This document shows positions 1 through 12,900 of a DNA stretch of 64,000 nucleotides, piece by piece. Origin of the DNA: Fasciolopsis buskii (Eukaryota > Platyhelminthes > Trematoda > Plagiorchiida > Fasciolidae); contig LUCM01006756.1 of the NCBI GenBank assembly GCA_008360955.1, positions 22,624-86,623 on the forward strand, in the 5' to 3' direction. Position 1 is the stretch's first letter. Each line of letters starts with the position of its first letter. The notes below the pieces were generated by a model. It made no database searches. It was not told the origin of the DNA and was given only the letters and a program-made list of their open reading frames with translations. The translations under genes and the position numbers were made by a program.

Positions 1-2485
1 TCCCAAATTTCGGTGAGAATTTTATAACGATACTGTCCACGATAACATTCTGTGAAATAAATGTAATTGGAAACAGTTTGAGTAGCAATCGCGTATGACT
101 TTAATCTTTCATGACATTTGTACTAATCTTGCACCGCATCTGTAGGGTTGAGAAGACGTCATATTTTTTTGATCAACTGCTACAATTTGTGCTTTAGATG
201 TAGCTACATTTCAAAAAATTGGTTAACATTGTGGCGGATGTTGAACAGGATGCAGTCAGCTCTATGCATGCTCTCTCGACCAAACTTTCTTTTAAAAATC
301 AAATAACATTTATTTTCGATGGACTTGACTAGAGGTCTCACGGTTAAAAAGAGTTGCACGTTTGGTGTTGGTATCGACATATTTGGTACATGTTTATTCT
401 TTTATCACAACGGTTAATAAGATTACTACTTAAATCATGCATCAACGACACCTTGGATTTCGGCCCAAAATATTGAACCACCAATGAATTGCGTTGTTTA
501 GGCGCACTTATTGCATTCTTTAAATATGGCGAAATTAACCAATATAAATGTTAAAATCCAACCTACTTACAAAAAAAAACAAGTCAACACGTATGTACGA
601 GCATTCACAGGTTGTACAGTTAAACAATCCTGTCAAGTTGTTCATGCAGCCAAACAAAAAGAGTAAGACCGAAATATCGTTGACTCTCAGTTACTTATTA
701 TTCCACAAAAATCTTCGATAGTATTTCGGAGGTTATCAGCGGCCTTCAGTTAACTGTCTTCTGAAGTGAGTTGTTGGCTAAATTGAGCAAAGTTAGCCTT
801 TTGGGAATGCAGGTTTGTGCTGCTGAATTTTCCTTCGCATTTTGTCAGCCGGTATTAGCTCCTAAGTTTGTGGTATAACGTAGAAGGTTCGTTGCTTTAC
901 CCGCGACATATTCTTTGCATTAATGCCTACTTTCTAGAAAACACAGGCAATAGTTTTCACAGTGGTTTCTTTGATGTTGGATAGGTCTTGATTAATTTGA
1001 TATTATAGCTGTGTTTATGGTTATTGTGGTTGATAATGCGAAGGTCAAATAAGTTGCAATCCCTGGACTTGCATGAAGACAATTTAGCTCACCGCATGTC
1101 CTCCTGTAGGCTAGCATAACACCTTTGAGTTCGCCTCATCTAGTGATGGAGAATAGAAAATTACTCTCATATTTCTACAAAAGTGACGGTAACCGATATC
1201 AAACGAGGTTGGTGGGTAGTTCTATCAGTGTAGGTAAATGAAAACTTATCACGCCCCTCTCTCACGTGTTCAGTGATCAAAGGATTGGAAATTAGAGGCT
1301 TATGACTTTAGTGATTTCGCTTTGACCAATTAACGTCCCACAATGTGCTGCGTGACCAAAATTTAAGTGCCACCCAGCTTTTTGGCTGTTACTGATCTTA
1401 TCCGTGCTTTCTGGTCACATCGTGCTCAGGTATTATCATGTTGCCTAATTTTAATCTCGATCCTTTTTTGACCATGCATAAACATACAGCAGCACCTTGC
1501 TTCACCCAGTGAGGACGTCAGAAGTAAATAACAGTCATAAGTCATAAAATGACGTTCCAACCTAACAACGTGATAATTGACGTACTCCCCGCGGATGCAT
1601 GAGCGTGATTTGCATGACGTCGTGTTTTGTAATAGAAATGCATTGCCTTTGGGACAAGTTGCCCTGCAAGTTATCCTTGTAGCCTTAGGTTGAACTTTTC
1701 TGACATGAATTACGAGTATGATTACAGATAGTAGGAAAACTTGAGATGCGCAAAAAGACGGTCGCAGACCGCAAGTCACGAAACATGGACATATTATTGG
1801 AAAAATCGCATAACAGATAGCAGAGGAAGAAAAATGCTCGATAAAAAACCCGCGAAAAGTTGTGTCAAATCGTAGGCCCACTGCATCAGGGTTAGTGATT
1901 GTCAAGAAGATGAAGGGAATAACTACAATCTTTGGAATTTGATGAAATCCAGGAAAATTTCTCTACTCGAAATACAAACATGCACTTTTGGCTGTGTTAA
2001 TCAGCAGTTTTTACCTGGTAAACCAGACTGTATCCAGACCGTCCTGTACGGCCATTCCAGTCTTCATTGACCTGTTTTAGAGCAGGTAATGAGGTGAGCA
2101 GCGACTCATCGGACAGAAAGTTCAGGGACCTATGACCGTTTTCTGCGATGCCTCGGTGATTGCTAGATGCCAGTCTAATCGTATCTGATTGGCCATCAAA
2201 ACAAAGTGTTCATTCATCAGAAATTTCTTGATCCAGACCTTAGTCGGATTTTGGATTACTGTTGCGCAGAGTTCGCATGTAGTACTTTCCCAATGGCATA
2301 ATTTAAATTCGCTAAAATAACCCAAACCATGTTATATCTTTGTTTTCACACTTTGCTGACAAAACGAGAAAAAACAATTTGGACTCCGTTGTAAGCACGT
2401 CAGACATATTTTAAGGTATTGGTCTTGTGAAGTATATAAGTACGCCAATCCGTAAGAAAACAATTTGTTTGTCAACATTCCTTTT

Positions 2486-2526
<41 letters not shown>

Positions 2527-2739
2527 GAAAGGAGAGGAAGAGAGAAGGAACAACAAAGCCTGCCTCATTGGACCTATGGTTAAATCATTGTGCTTAGAAA
2601 CCTTCATTTACTGTTATCAATTATGTTGCTGTCAGGCAGTCCGACAGTGATATCTGTTAAATTAATGAACACAACAAGGTGACTTGACTGGTTCCATTTT
2701 CCCAGGTATCCACTCTTGTGATGTTTAAGCGATTGCAAG
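1..2739. other. No recognised gene (upstream flank)
   Basis: I see no convincing gene here. The longest open stretch is a 159-codon minus-strand frame at 1426-1905 with no family I recognise and an atypical composition (many Cys, Arg, Ser), so probably chance or old repeat. A (TA)n tract at 2490-2522 is listed separately. Confidence 0.5.
2490..2522. repeat. (TA)n microsatellite
   Basis: This is an uninterrupted alternating TA tract of about 32 bases. It creates artefactual IYIYIY open frames on both strands. Confidence 0.97.
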
Positions 2740-3680
2740 TGGCGCTTGCACTGATGATGTCATCTCGACTGGCGATGAAACGTTTGCGACCTGAACGTCA
2801 GGCTCACTGATCAGAACCCATTAGAATAAACCGGAGATTTGCGCAGTTATATAACAAGTGCCACGCCCAGTGAGCCTCTGGCCCATGAAGTAGGGTCAAA
2901 TTAGTTACGGAAATGCGGAAACCAAAATCGAGACAGATCAGTGCGGAGTTACATGGAATAAAGAATAAATAAATGTGTTTGAAATGAGTAGCTCGGGGAA
3001 AAAAACCGTTTAAGACCGTCAAGGTAGACAAAATGAAATTTGGAAACAACTTTCGGGTTCTCTAAAAGTATGAGCATACCGTTGAGTTTGCGATCAACCA
3101 AAAATCCGCATGATAAAGTCACTTAAGACCAGTGGACAGAATTAGCGGGCTGATTGATCGATCACTTTGCGATGACCAAAAAAAACCAAAATGTTCACGA
3201 ACGCGATCGGACAAACGCCTGGTCGTGCGGCCAATATACCTGGTCCCACAGGAGCAGGTGAATGAATACACACAGAATGAGGCAGCAGAATCTGGCAGTC
3301 TGTCCTTTAGTTGGAAACACCATCGGTTTGGATGTGAATACAGTTTTTAACTGTGCAGCAAAGAATGTTCCACTGATTGAACTTGACAGTCTCCGTTGGA
3401 TAATTTCCGCTTCTGTGTCACCTTTGAAAGGCAAAAGAACGTATACGGGTTTCTTTATTGGTCCTATTATATTTAGTCTTACTTCGTGTTTTTCCCAAAA
3501 TGATTGATTTTTCGGTCGAGTAACCGAATTTAGGTGCCTGCTCAGTTTGGTCTTCTTTATCACTAGAGTTTGTGGGAACTAATGATGAATCAGTGGGAAC
3601 TTGACGCATCAAATATTGAACACCGATATCCATAGTAGACAGTATCATCTTATTTTGCGTTATGCAACACAGATTTTTCA
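2740..3680 (-). mobile_element. Penelope-like element 3' remnant with GIY-YIG domain
   Basis: On the minus strand a frame from about 3560 to 3310 reads KPVYVLLPFKGDTEAEIIQR and on to FFAAQLKTVF, the linker after the RT in Penelope-like elements. A one-base shift near 3310 leads to KDRLPDSAASFCVYSFTCSC and GTRYIGRTTRRLSDRVREHF (about 3300-3190). The YIG-like YIGRT core with the upstream CVYSFTC is the GIY-YIG endonuclease typical of these retroelements. Farther on are stops, and a segment at about 2755-2815 resembling the dispersed 3' ends of such elements. The RT proper is missing, so this is a dead fragment. It lies antisense, just upstream of the CIBAR-like start. Confidence 0.8.
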
Positions 3681-3792
3681 CTATTCAAACGAACACACTC
3701 ATTTGAAAATTTAAAATAACCCAGTTCAGTGCAACCTATCCAATGGGCTTGCTTGTCCTTACTCTGCGAAACCTTTTTTGAATAATGAAAAC

Positions 3793-3973
3793 ATGAACCT
3801 GACCCACGGTTATGGTGCACACCCCCTTGCACCTGTTATTCTGCGTATAAATTGCAGCGAAAATCAAGCCAAATTTGTACAACAACGAGTAACCGAAGTG
3901 GAATCATTCTTCGGTGACCTATGCGCTGAACTGGTCAGTTACACTCGACGAACAGCAAAATTACGCAACAATG
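3793..3973 (+). CDS. CIBAR-like exon 1 (putative start exon)
   Basis: This exon encodes residues 1-60 plus one base (phase 1) and ends at the donor GTAAGT at 3974. It holds the first BAR helix, with VESFFGDLC and TRRTAKLR. The first ~20 residues before CSENQAKF have no counterpart in vertebrate FAM92. They could be translated 5' leader if a pyrimidine-rich stretch ending in CAG at 3857 is really a 3' splice site. Confidence 0.85.
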
Positions 3974-6900
3974 GTAAGTAATCTGATGCGGAATGTTGGT
4001 GTAATATAATTTTTGAGACTAAACAATACCGACAAGTCTTATTTCATTTGGTTAGGTGATGAAATTTCTCGAATTCTGTTGGACTATTCCGTGAAGGAGA
4101 AAATAAACCGTTCCTCTTCGGCGCAATTGAAAAAAGTTGCCGAATATCTGGCCAGTTTAGAAGATTATCGGCACACCGAGGTAAGCAGAGTATAGGACCG
4201 GAAAAGTTTTCAACGCGGTGATTATCATTCTGTTTATCAGGTTGATCGTCTGGTTGGAAAAGTTGTTAATCCACTGGCCAGCTACGGAGAGGAGATCAAA
4301 AAGATTCGGGTAACAATTGTTTTTCCAATTGTCAATTCATTTATCTGTTCGTTTGTTCGTTTTATTTAAAACAGGCAAATTTGAAAATCGAAAATGCGGC
4401 CAGAAAGCGTGAGATCAATAATCGGAAAAAACTTGAACGCTCAAACACTGCCGAAGCTTCTCGATTGGTAAGTGGTATTGTGCTTCGAAATCTTGCAGAA
4501 GGGCAGCCAATAGAAGGAAGTTGATTGGTTAGTTTCAACGATGCTAACGTCTACCTCGCGAAAATTAACGCACTACTGATAACGTAGGTGATTATGAAAT
4601 CGCTGATTAAAATGAGAATGTTGATGGTGATGACTCCATTGGTGATTCGGATGTTGATGGTGATGATATTGCTCATAGTGGTTGCAGTTATCTTTATTTT
4701 TCATTAATAAACGAGGTAAAACAGTGAAAAGACTATGCACATCGCTTTCGGAAAAGGGGAAGCAGTGCATAAAGGGTCGCCAAATGGAGAAATTCACCGG
4801 TGGAGGAAAGCTTCAAACCCTCGAAATTCACACACAAACCCTAGGACCAAAGTCGGTTTTCACGCGAGTCAATCAGGAATAATTTTCACAATCCCGGTGA
4901 AAGTAGGACACTGGGATATAAAAATTCAACTTGATAACGATAGTTTTGAGCGAGACGACCCGTGAAGTGGAGACCTTAGCCATCGATGTGTGCTGTATTC
5001 GAGACTAGCTCTGCTCTTCGACTGACATCTCCATTTAGTCCTTCCGTGGAGTTTCATCTGCGTCTTCCTAGGGATCCTGAGACTGCGGATTTGGGTGTTG
5101 CTGGCATCGGTATGGCTCTTGACTTGACTGAATCCCAGTTGACAGCCGGCTATGCGCAATGGGACTGAGATTCATGCAGAGTAAACAGCCGCCACTCTGA
5201 CAGACGCAAATAGTTTGTCGTTTCAGCGTATGCGCCAAACAGATTGGACCCTGGATTTCGACTGAATCTCTGCGCTTTCTCGAAGCACGCCAGGCCGTTC
5301 CGGTTAGCATCGAGTGTAACAGGACGGCTCGAAAGGAGATGTGAACTCAACGCAAGCTTGAGTAGGGAATGCGGTAACTGGTGGTCTTAATGAGCTTCGG
5401 AGATGGAACTTACTGCCGCTCCGGGAAATTCCCGCAAGCTGTTCCACCTCATCCGTGTTACCGATAGGCGAGCATTAGGTGTGAGCGAAACGACCTGTGA
5501 AGCTGAGGGTTCACCGGTCCACAACCAGCGGTGACATCTTGTACTCTGGGCGGAGCACTTTGAGGCATAATTTAGCTAGCCCTCAGCGTCAGCTCCTCGC
5601 GGAGCTGTTCCGGCAAGCGTCCGGTGGCTTCCTACAAAGGATTCACCTGCTGAGGCGGAGGTCCAAGCCTTTGGATGTCATAAAGCCCCGGGCTCCGATG
5701 GGCTTCCCCAGCTCAGACTGATAAGAAAACTTCAGGTTTTGTTCTCGAAGATCCGTCACTCCGAGAAGACCTCTTCCTTGTGGGGAGAGTCGAACGTTGG
5801 CCCCATCTTCAAAATGCGCTTGCGCTCTGATCGTGATAACCATTGGGGTACTAGCCTAATCCAAATAGCATCAAAGTTGCTTGTGCCTGTCAATCTCCAC
5901 AGGTTGTACAAAACGCATGCAGGGCAAACTGGTGAGGAACAGGCTGGGTCTCGTGCTAGTCGTGAATGGGTTGATCAAATTTACACCCTCCGACAAGTGT
6001 TGTAGAACCGTTTTACTTTCCGAAGACCATGTCCTTGGACATTCGCGAATCTTTTGGTTCCGTTGATAGGTCTGTATGTTGGCACTGTTTGTTGAGAAAT
6101 GGAATACCTGAGAATTTTGTTGGTCCTCAAAGAGTTTTACCGTCATAAGTCAGGTCGGGTTAGGGCTTGTGGTCAGTTTTTGCCACCCTTCGTCGTCTCC
6201 AGTAGAGTACGGCAAATCTGACCTACATCCCCATTTCTTTTTAACTTTGTCATAGAGAATATTCTACAGGACGCTTTATCTGGTCTTGCTGGGTGACAAT
6301 GCGCAAGTAATTTGACGCACGTTAGGCCGCTTGGCAACTGAGGTATCCAGGTATGGGGTGTGCTTTGCATCTTCAAAATGCAAGGTACTTCTTCAAGACT
6401 GATGAGAGTCTGATCACACCCGGGGGTTTTGGGGAGGAAGCCACATCACGAATTGCGAGAGCCAGAGCAGCTTCCGCGAACTTGCGACACTTGTAGCGCC
6501 GCCATGTCATCCGGCGTTCTCTCAAGGGAAGGATGTACAATGCCACAGTTTGTGTTGTTTTGCTTTACGATTGCGAGACTTGGCCTATCCGCGTTGTGGA
6601 CGGCTGGCTATTTCTTTGTTTCTGGCCATCGATGTCTCCGAAGCATTGCTCGTGTCTGGTGGGAACATTAGGTGAGTAACTACCAGGTGTTTCGTCGTGT
6701 GTTGGATGTAGACGGTCGTCTTCTGGCTGAGGTAATCGTTCTACGAGGCCTTCGGCGGCTTGGACACGTAATGGGCATACCTATCCATTGTCTACCTTTT
6801 TGTGCTCTTTTTACACTTCCTGGCCAAGGTTAGAAGAAGCGACGTGGCGGTCAGGCTATGACTTGATCTGGAGGTATGTAGAAATTAGTTTCGGTTTTGG

Positions 6901-9900
6901 CCTCAGTTAGTGGTTCCTGTCTCCCTGGTTGGGGTTCAAGCGACGATGGTCATTTTTGGTTGAAGATGCTGAGAGATATGGCTCACAATCGAAATCATTG
7001 GCACAGTTCCCGTTTGTCGTTTCCTTAGCAGTCATCTGTTCTCAAAATATATCGAAATTAACCATGAACCCCATAATTGTGTAAGGGAAAGCTACAAAAG
7101 AAGCCAGGAGAAACATTTGGTTTGCTATGGTGTATTATTTTTTCTCTGAAGTTCGGTTTGCATGTTGTTTTTTAGGCGCATTGGATGTTTTCAATCCGAT
7201 GTATTACGTATATAGGAGAAGAATTTTTACTGATATTTTCTATCATCCTTTCAACGTGCCGTTTAGTCAACAAAAATCTACTTTTTGATTCATGTGTTGT
7301 GTATTTCTGGGTGTCAATGCATCTTTCCTGCAGGGCTTACAGATCTCATAGGGTCTGACATTTATGCAATACGGAGGGTCCACGGCACCATTGGAGACAT
7401 GTCGCGCGAATTTCTGCCCTCCATTTCCCTGATTTTCATGTCTGAACATTTATTTTAAAAATTTCTTGATAAGGTTTCATTTGTTTACCAAATTTTCACA
7501 TTTTTAGTTAAAAATTACTGACAAAGCTTGACAGGGTATTGTTTGAATTATTCGGTAAAACATGATGTTTGGAAACTGAAAGTGATTTGCCTGATTATCG
7601 AAAGGGATGGAGTTGTTATTTTTCCTCATCTTGGCCGCTATTTATTTTCAGGATGCTTTTCCATGTGCACAGTACTTCGAGGTAGCAGCTAAAAAATCAT
7701 AATCTGTCTTGATAATGTTACTGATTAGAAAAATCAAAAATAAACGGTTCTTACCTCGAGATTTTTCCGCATCAGTTTATGGTCCACTGAAATAAATCTG
7801 CTTAATCAATTACTCAGAGCATTCTCGCATGTACCCACCTCAGTAGTAGACATGCCTAGTCTCCTTCGTCATCACTTCCGTACAGAACGTTCATCATCCT
7901 TTAACCCTTCCGACGAAATACAATGGAGAATTATTTACGGGGTCTATACCAGTATTGGGTGCTTCTAGTTCTTAGAGTGGTAATGAAGTTGGGTTACTTA
8001 AGTAGAGAATAGAACGGTGTATCACACCTCTCTATCAGGTTATTTTACCTTATTTTACTGACAGCTAACAGAGATTCCTTGAGATATTCCCTGAAAAATA
8101 TGTTTAGGTGGATTGACGAGGAACTGTCAATCAGTATCGTTCAATACGAGATAAGCAACAATCATTATCCAACTGAAAAGTATCCCCTCAGACAGAATTT
8201 CTTTTGGATTTTTGTCGTGCAATGCCTAATCGATTTCCTTTCAACGCCAACTTTACGCGGAAAGAGAAAGAGGTGGAGAAAGTAACTGGCCGGAGAACAT
8301 AGAGTTATGTCCACATAAATTGTGAACGCATCTTTACGACTGCGTTGTTACTCCATACTGGGTTCTTGTGCCACGTGACACACCTTTTGTCAGCCTTGTA
8401 AACTCGATTCCTCTGGCACCGATCGGGCGCCATGAACGAAGGACAAAGAAACTAAAAAGCACCATAGAAATTTGGTGCTGGTATACTCCATTGCGGAGAA
8501 GTCAATGAATTAATTTCGGCCAAATTTGCCTGGCCAGAGCTGAGCACATGGATTTCACATCTTCCACCGAACTTCAGTTATTGGTTGCTGCTTAATCGCG
8601 TGTGAGATCTCTCCACTGTCAAAGAAATAGAGTGAATGACCTACTAGAAATAAGTAGTCTTGTCCCGTGGTTTGCTAATTGCATGAATGAGTACAGTGTT
8701 CTGAACGAGATTAGATTTGCTGGAAGCTACTGAACGCGGTCAGTGATCAATGGTGACAAGAACAGGACTTTATGGAAATTCAAGGCCTAAAATTTACCGT
8801 GAAAATCATTCGGCCACATAACTTAGGACTTCACACGGTATAATTGAATAATCCGATCATCTGTTAGATGCAATCAGAGCCTTTCATCTTCTACAAGATT
8901 CTAGTCCTTAACTTCCAAATTGCCTGTTAATCGTTTGTGCTTCTATTTGTTCCTCGGTCACTTAGAGATACGGGCTAAGAGAACAGAGCAAATTAATGTA
9001 AGATTGATGATTTCATACAGTCGACTAAACTGAACCCAGACGAACTAATTGACTGAGCGCTACGATTATGATGTCAAAAAAGGCCAGGAAGATGGGAAAC
9101 AATCAGTGGAAAATAAGTCAGCAGTGCACGAAGCCAAACTGCCGAACGTTAATCTGGGCATGATGCCAAGTAGCATCGATCGGTCATTTGCGGAGTAGAC
9201 GAAATTATGATTGATAGTTTAGCGTGCTTTTAGTTGCAACGGTGTCAAATCATAGAACACCCCATACAAAGCATTTTTTTGGAAATGTAATGATAATGGA
9301 GTCTATTACTAATAGCTTTTTAGCAAGTGTATTGGCAACTGTTAACGCGAATCACTATCGTCTCTGCTATAGATAACAATCAACTTTTAACACCTGTGGA
9401 TCGAACCCCTCGAAGTCCAATGTACAGAACGTCTCGGTCAAGTTCACTAGAACAACAATAGCGCTCATCATTCTAGTTATCAACTGGGCCCGTTTGTGTA
9501 GTGATCGATGCAGATTGGCATTGATCCATCTAAAACAACGTCTACTTCCATGCAACAAGTTCAAATTCTTGCTGGGGATTAAATCTGGGATATTAATCAA
9601 GGAAAGTTTCAATTGCAGTGCACGGCGAACCCGATTCATCATTATGGTGAAACTTGAAGTGACGGAGGGTGATTCGTCTAGAGTATTTGAAAAGTCTGAG
9701 CAGTCGTTAGGACAGATGGATTGCTATCCAATCGCTGTACTGAATGTCAAAAGAGAAGGCTAAATGAGTAAACGATGTACGATGGACCGACACCAAGCCA
9801 TTCAACTCTGAGAACTGTTTCATTGTTGTTAATAGTCATCAACTGTGCGTATTCATCTTACCTCTTATTGAATCAAATTCATCTCTGGGTCGTAGGTTCA

Positions 9901-12900
9901 TACGGTATTGCAAGTAGTTTGCTAATCAAATTATGTTTCTTATACCCGAGATGAATCAAGTACTTAAGTTCTTTACTTTTTTCCTACTATGTTCTCCGGC
10001 CACTGTGCATTCAACTGCCCGAGGCTATACAAAGGGAGAGGACAAATGAAGGTATATTTTATCATGTATTGTTGATGACCTTCAAAATGAGTCATATAAC
10101 TGTTGTTTGTAAGGTAGCAACCATAGTCAGGGCAAATAAATGCAAATTTAATGGTTGTAAAAACTGAACTGAACAGTAAGTGTCTGATGATAATTGCGCC
10201 TATAGTTAAAAGATCTCGATATGAATACAGTCACTAACTGGCCATTGAGGGCTGCTGTTTGAAGATTTCCGGTGTTTGAACACTTGGCTTCATAGTTTAT
10301 GTAATTTGATGGAAAAATTGTGTTGGTAACTCAGAGGTTAGGCGTATGGTACTCGGTCCTGGCGTTCAGTCGCTAGAACAAGCACTGAATACGAATAGGT
10401 TTAGGTGATTGGATCATGCTTTTACGCCCGACTTCATAACCACTTCCTCGTTATACCCTAATATCCAAGGCAGGGAATGGTTGGAATATGAATCGAGATG
10501 GCCATCTGAAAGCATGAAAACTTTAACCAGTGGACGGCCTCGTACGGGTCAGGTTAGACTATCGGATTGGGGTTCACGACATTCTCTTAAGTGGTCATCG
10601 GATATAACAGGTGATATAATTCAATTTTGCTATTGGTGATATTCTTGCACTCGAAGTCTTTCTCCTCTATATAGATTTTACCTTATTAATTTGCGGTCGT
10701 TTTATTCTTGTGTTCAGTCAACAGTTCTGTGAGGTGGCAATTAAAGCCAGAGCACGTTGGTGCAAGGTTATTGGTCGTAAAAACCGAACTAAATTGATGT
10801 GGAATCCAGGCAGAACTAAAGAATGATGGTCAGAGCTGGTGGTTTTCAAAGTTTAGTATAACCAATAAGGCTGATAAATGACTGCCTTATTTTCAGTGCT
10901 GTACAAAAGCAGATAATGGAAGACTGTTTTTATCTAGTGTTACATATATATATATATGTGAGGTGCACATACCGTATTTAAATGAGGGCATCACTTTGAC
11001 CAAGTCATTGAATAGCTTGTTTCAGTTGTTAATTTCTAAAAACCGATTCTGCCTTTCCATGTTTTGTTCAGAATCGCCCACGGGTTAGTGGACTGGATGT
11101 TGTATCCTTGTCTGTCTGTTGTGCTTTCCATATCAGTATTTCCTGGTTATTTTGTGTCGTGTCTATGGATTGACATTCGAAACCCTTGATGGATGTCCAC
11201 AGCGTCGGCTAGTGGATGTACAAAACTTGAGACAGGTTTTCGCTACTCACATGACAGGCATCTAAAGGCTGCTCTGGATGGGCGTGGTCATGAGTGATAC
11301 TTATTAGAATACCTCCCGATATGTGGCCGAACTTCGGAGAGCGCTTCGAAACGAAATATTCAGTTGCGCTTCAACAACAGACAGCACATTTTATTCGCCA
11401 ACCTCAGTAGATGAGTCACGCTTATTAATATGCTTGGGTTACCACGGATCTTGCCACTTGCCAAGTCAAAATGACCAATTCAAAAACATGCAGTTTGTTG
11501 CCACAGATCCTCCATGTGACAAAACGAATTCAACCATCTTCACTCTGATATCAAGAATCCCTCGCACTAATCAGTTTGAGGAAAGAAAAACTGAAAAACA
11601 GGGTGATTTGTTCTTCTTTTCGACGGAACCACCGATGAGAAATAAGAAATAATTAAAGCAGGCAGGAATATTGTGGTAAATTGTCAAAATGTCTTAGATA
11701 TTTCCAAAATAAACATTGAATTTGGAGAAGCATCCATTTCAGCATCTCATCAAATCGGGTTAGGAGTCGATTCCCTCGTCGATTTGCGCTTCTGTTGATT
11801 TCTGACCATGATCAAGAGGTTGCAGAACAGAATTATACTGGAAGGAATAGAAAGTGGACAATTAATGGATCTGTCCGCATAAGAATCATCGGTTGTTTTT
11901 AAATTATCAGATACTCTTCTTACCTAACTGAGAACGATGAGTATCAAAGACCAAATTGCTATTTGCGGTAGCAAAGTCAAAACGCAATATCATTAAAATA
12001 AATTCGCGCTGATTCCATCATGTAGTAACCTGAGGGGAAATTTCACATAAGAAAATCACCTAGCCGTGGTGGGTTGAATCACCGATGGACTATTCTACCG
12101 GTTAACGCTGGTTGTAATAAGCAAGTTATCCGATTCGCTTTGGGACAGTAAATTAGATTCCGATTCAGTCGGAATCGGTCGTTCTCGCAAAAGCTAGTAG
12201 AAACGGATGAGTAATCGTTTAAAATTGAGTCAAAAGACGGTTTGTAACCTGATATCTCAGCAAACATTATTTTACTGTAGAATAGCTAGAACCTGCGGAT
12301 TGTGGTGTATTGACATTCGGGCTCTTCTGTGATCTGCGTGATACCCGCCGACAAATCTTCTAACTATCCAACTTCTCGTTATGGGCGAATTAGTTTTAAG
12401 CTCAACCAATAACATAACAGTGTGAGGCAAACGACTAACAAGATGGGAGCTATCTGCTGAGTAACCATGGTCACGCCGCAACTCAGTGAGGTGAACTACT
12501 TTAGCTACGGTGGTGAAATTCTGTTAAGAATGTTTCTCACATGTTCTGCGAGATTTCTGACTCTGAGAGATACTTTCCCAAACAGATCCGTGGGTGAAAC
12601 AACATTAGGAAAAAGCCGATGATAACTGTTGCGTATTTTAATGTTACCGGGTCATGTGGTGAGATTTGACCGGGTTAATAGTACACGTACATGGCGTCTC
12701 ACTCATCTTAGCAACTATCTGTGAGTCGAGGATATCTCGATCCGGAGTTTGGAAAATAATAAAGAATAGGCGCTTAATTGTGGCCCAGATGCTACATGTA
12801 CTCGTGACAATCCGATGGCGGTTAAAGCGTCAATTTCACAAGTCCCTCATGTCCCAACGGTGACTTCCAAGGAGCCTCAGGCCGGCCAACATGAGCTGCG

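Noticed and set aside
1426..1905. 159-codon minus-strand open frame
   Set aside because: It has no recognised motif, unusual composition, no splice or promoter context, and lies in repeat-rich DNA. Probably chance.
2332..2650. Overlapping frames with IYIYIY on both strands
   Set aside because: Produced by translating the (TA)n tract.
4958..6980. LINE frames as intact host genes (for example the 74-, 80- and 88-codon frames)
   Set aside because: They are fragments of one degenerate LINE in shifting frames, repeated in inverted form at 29014-31036.
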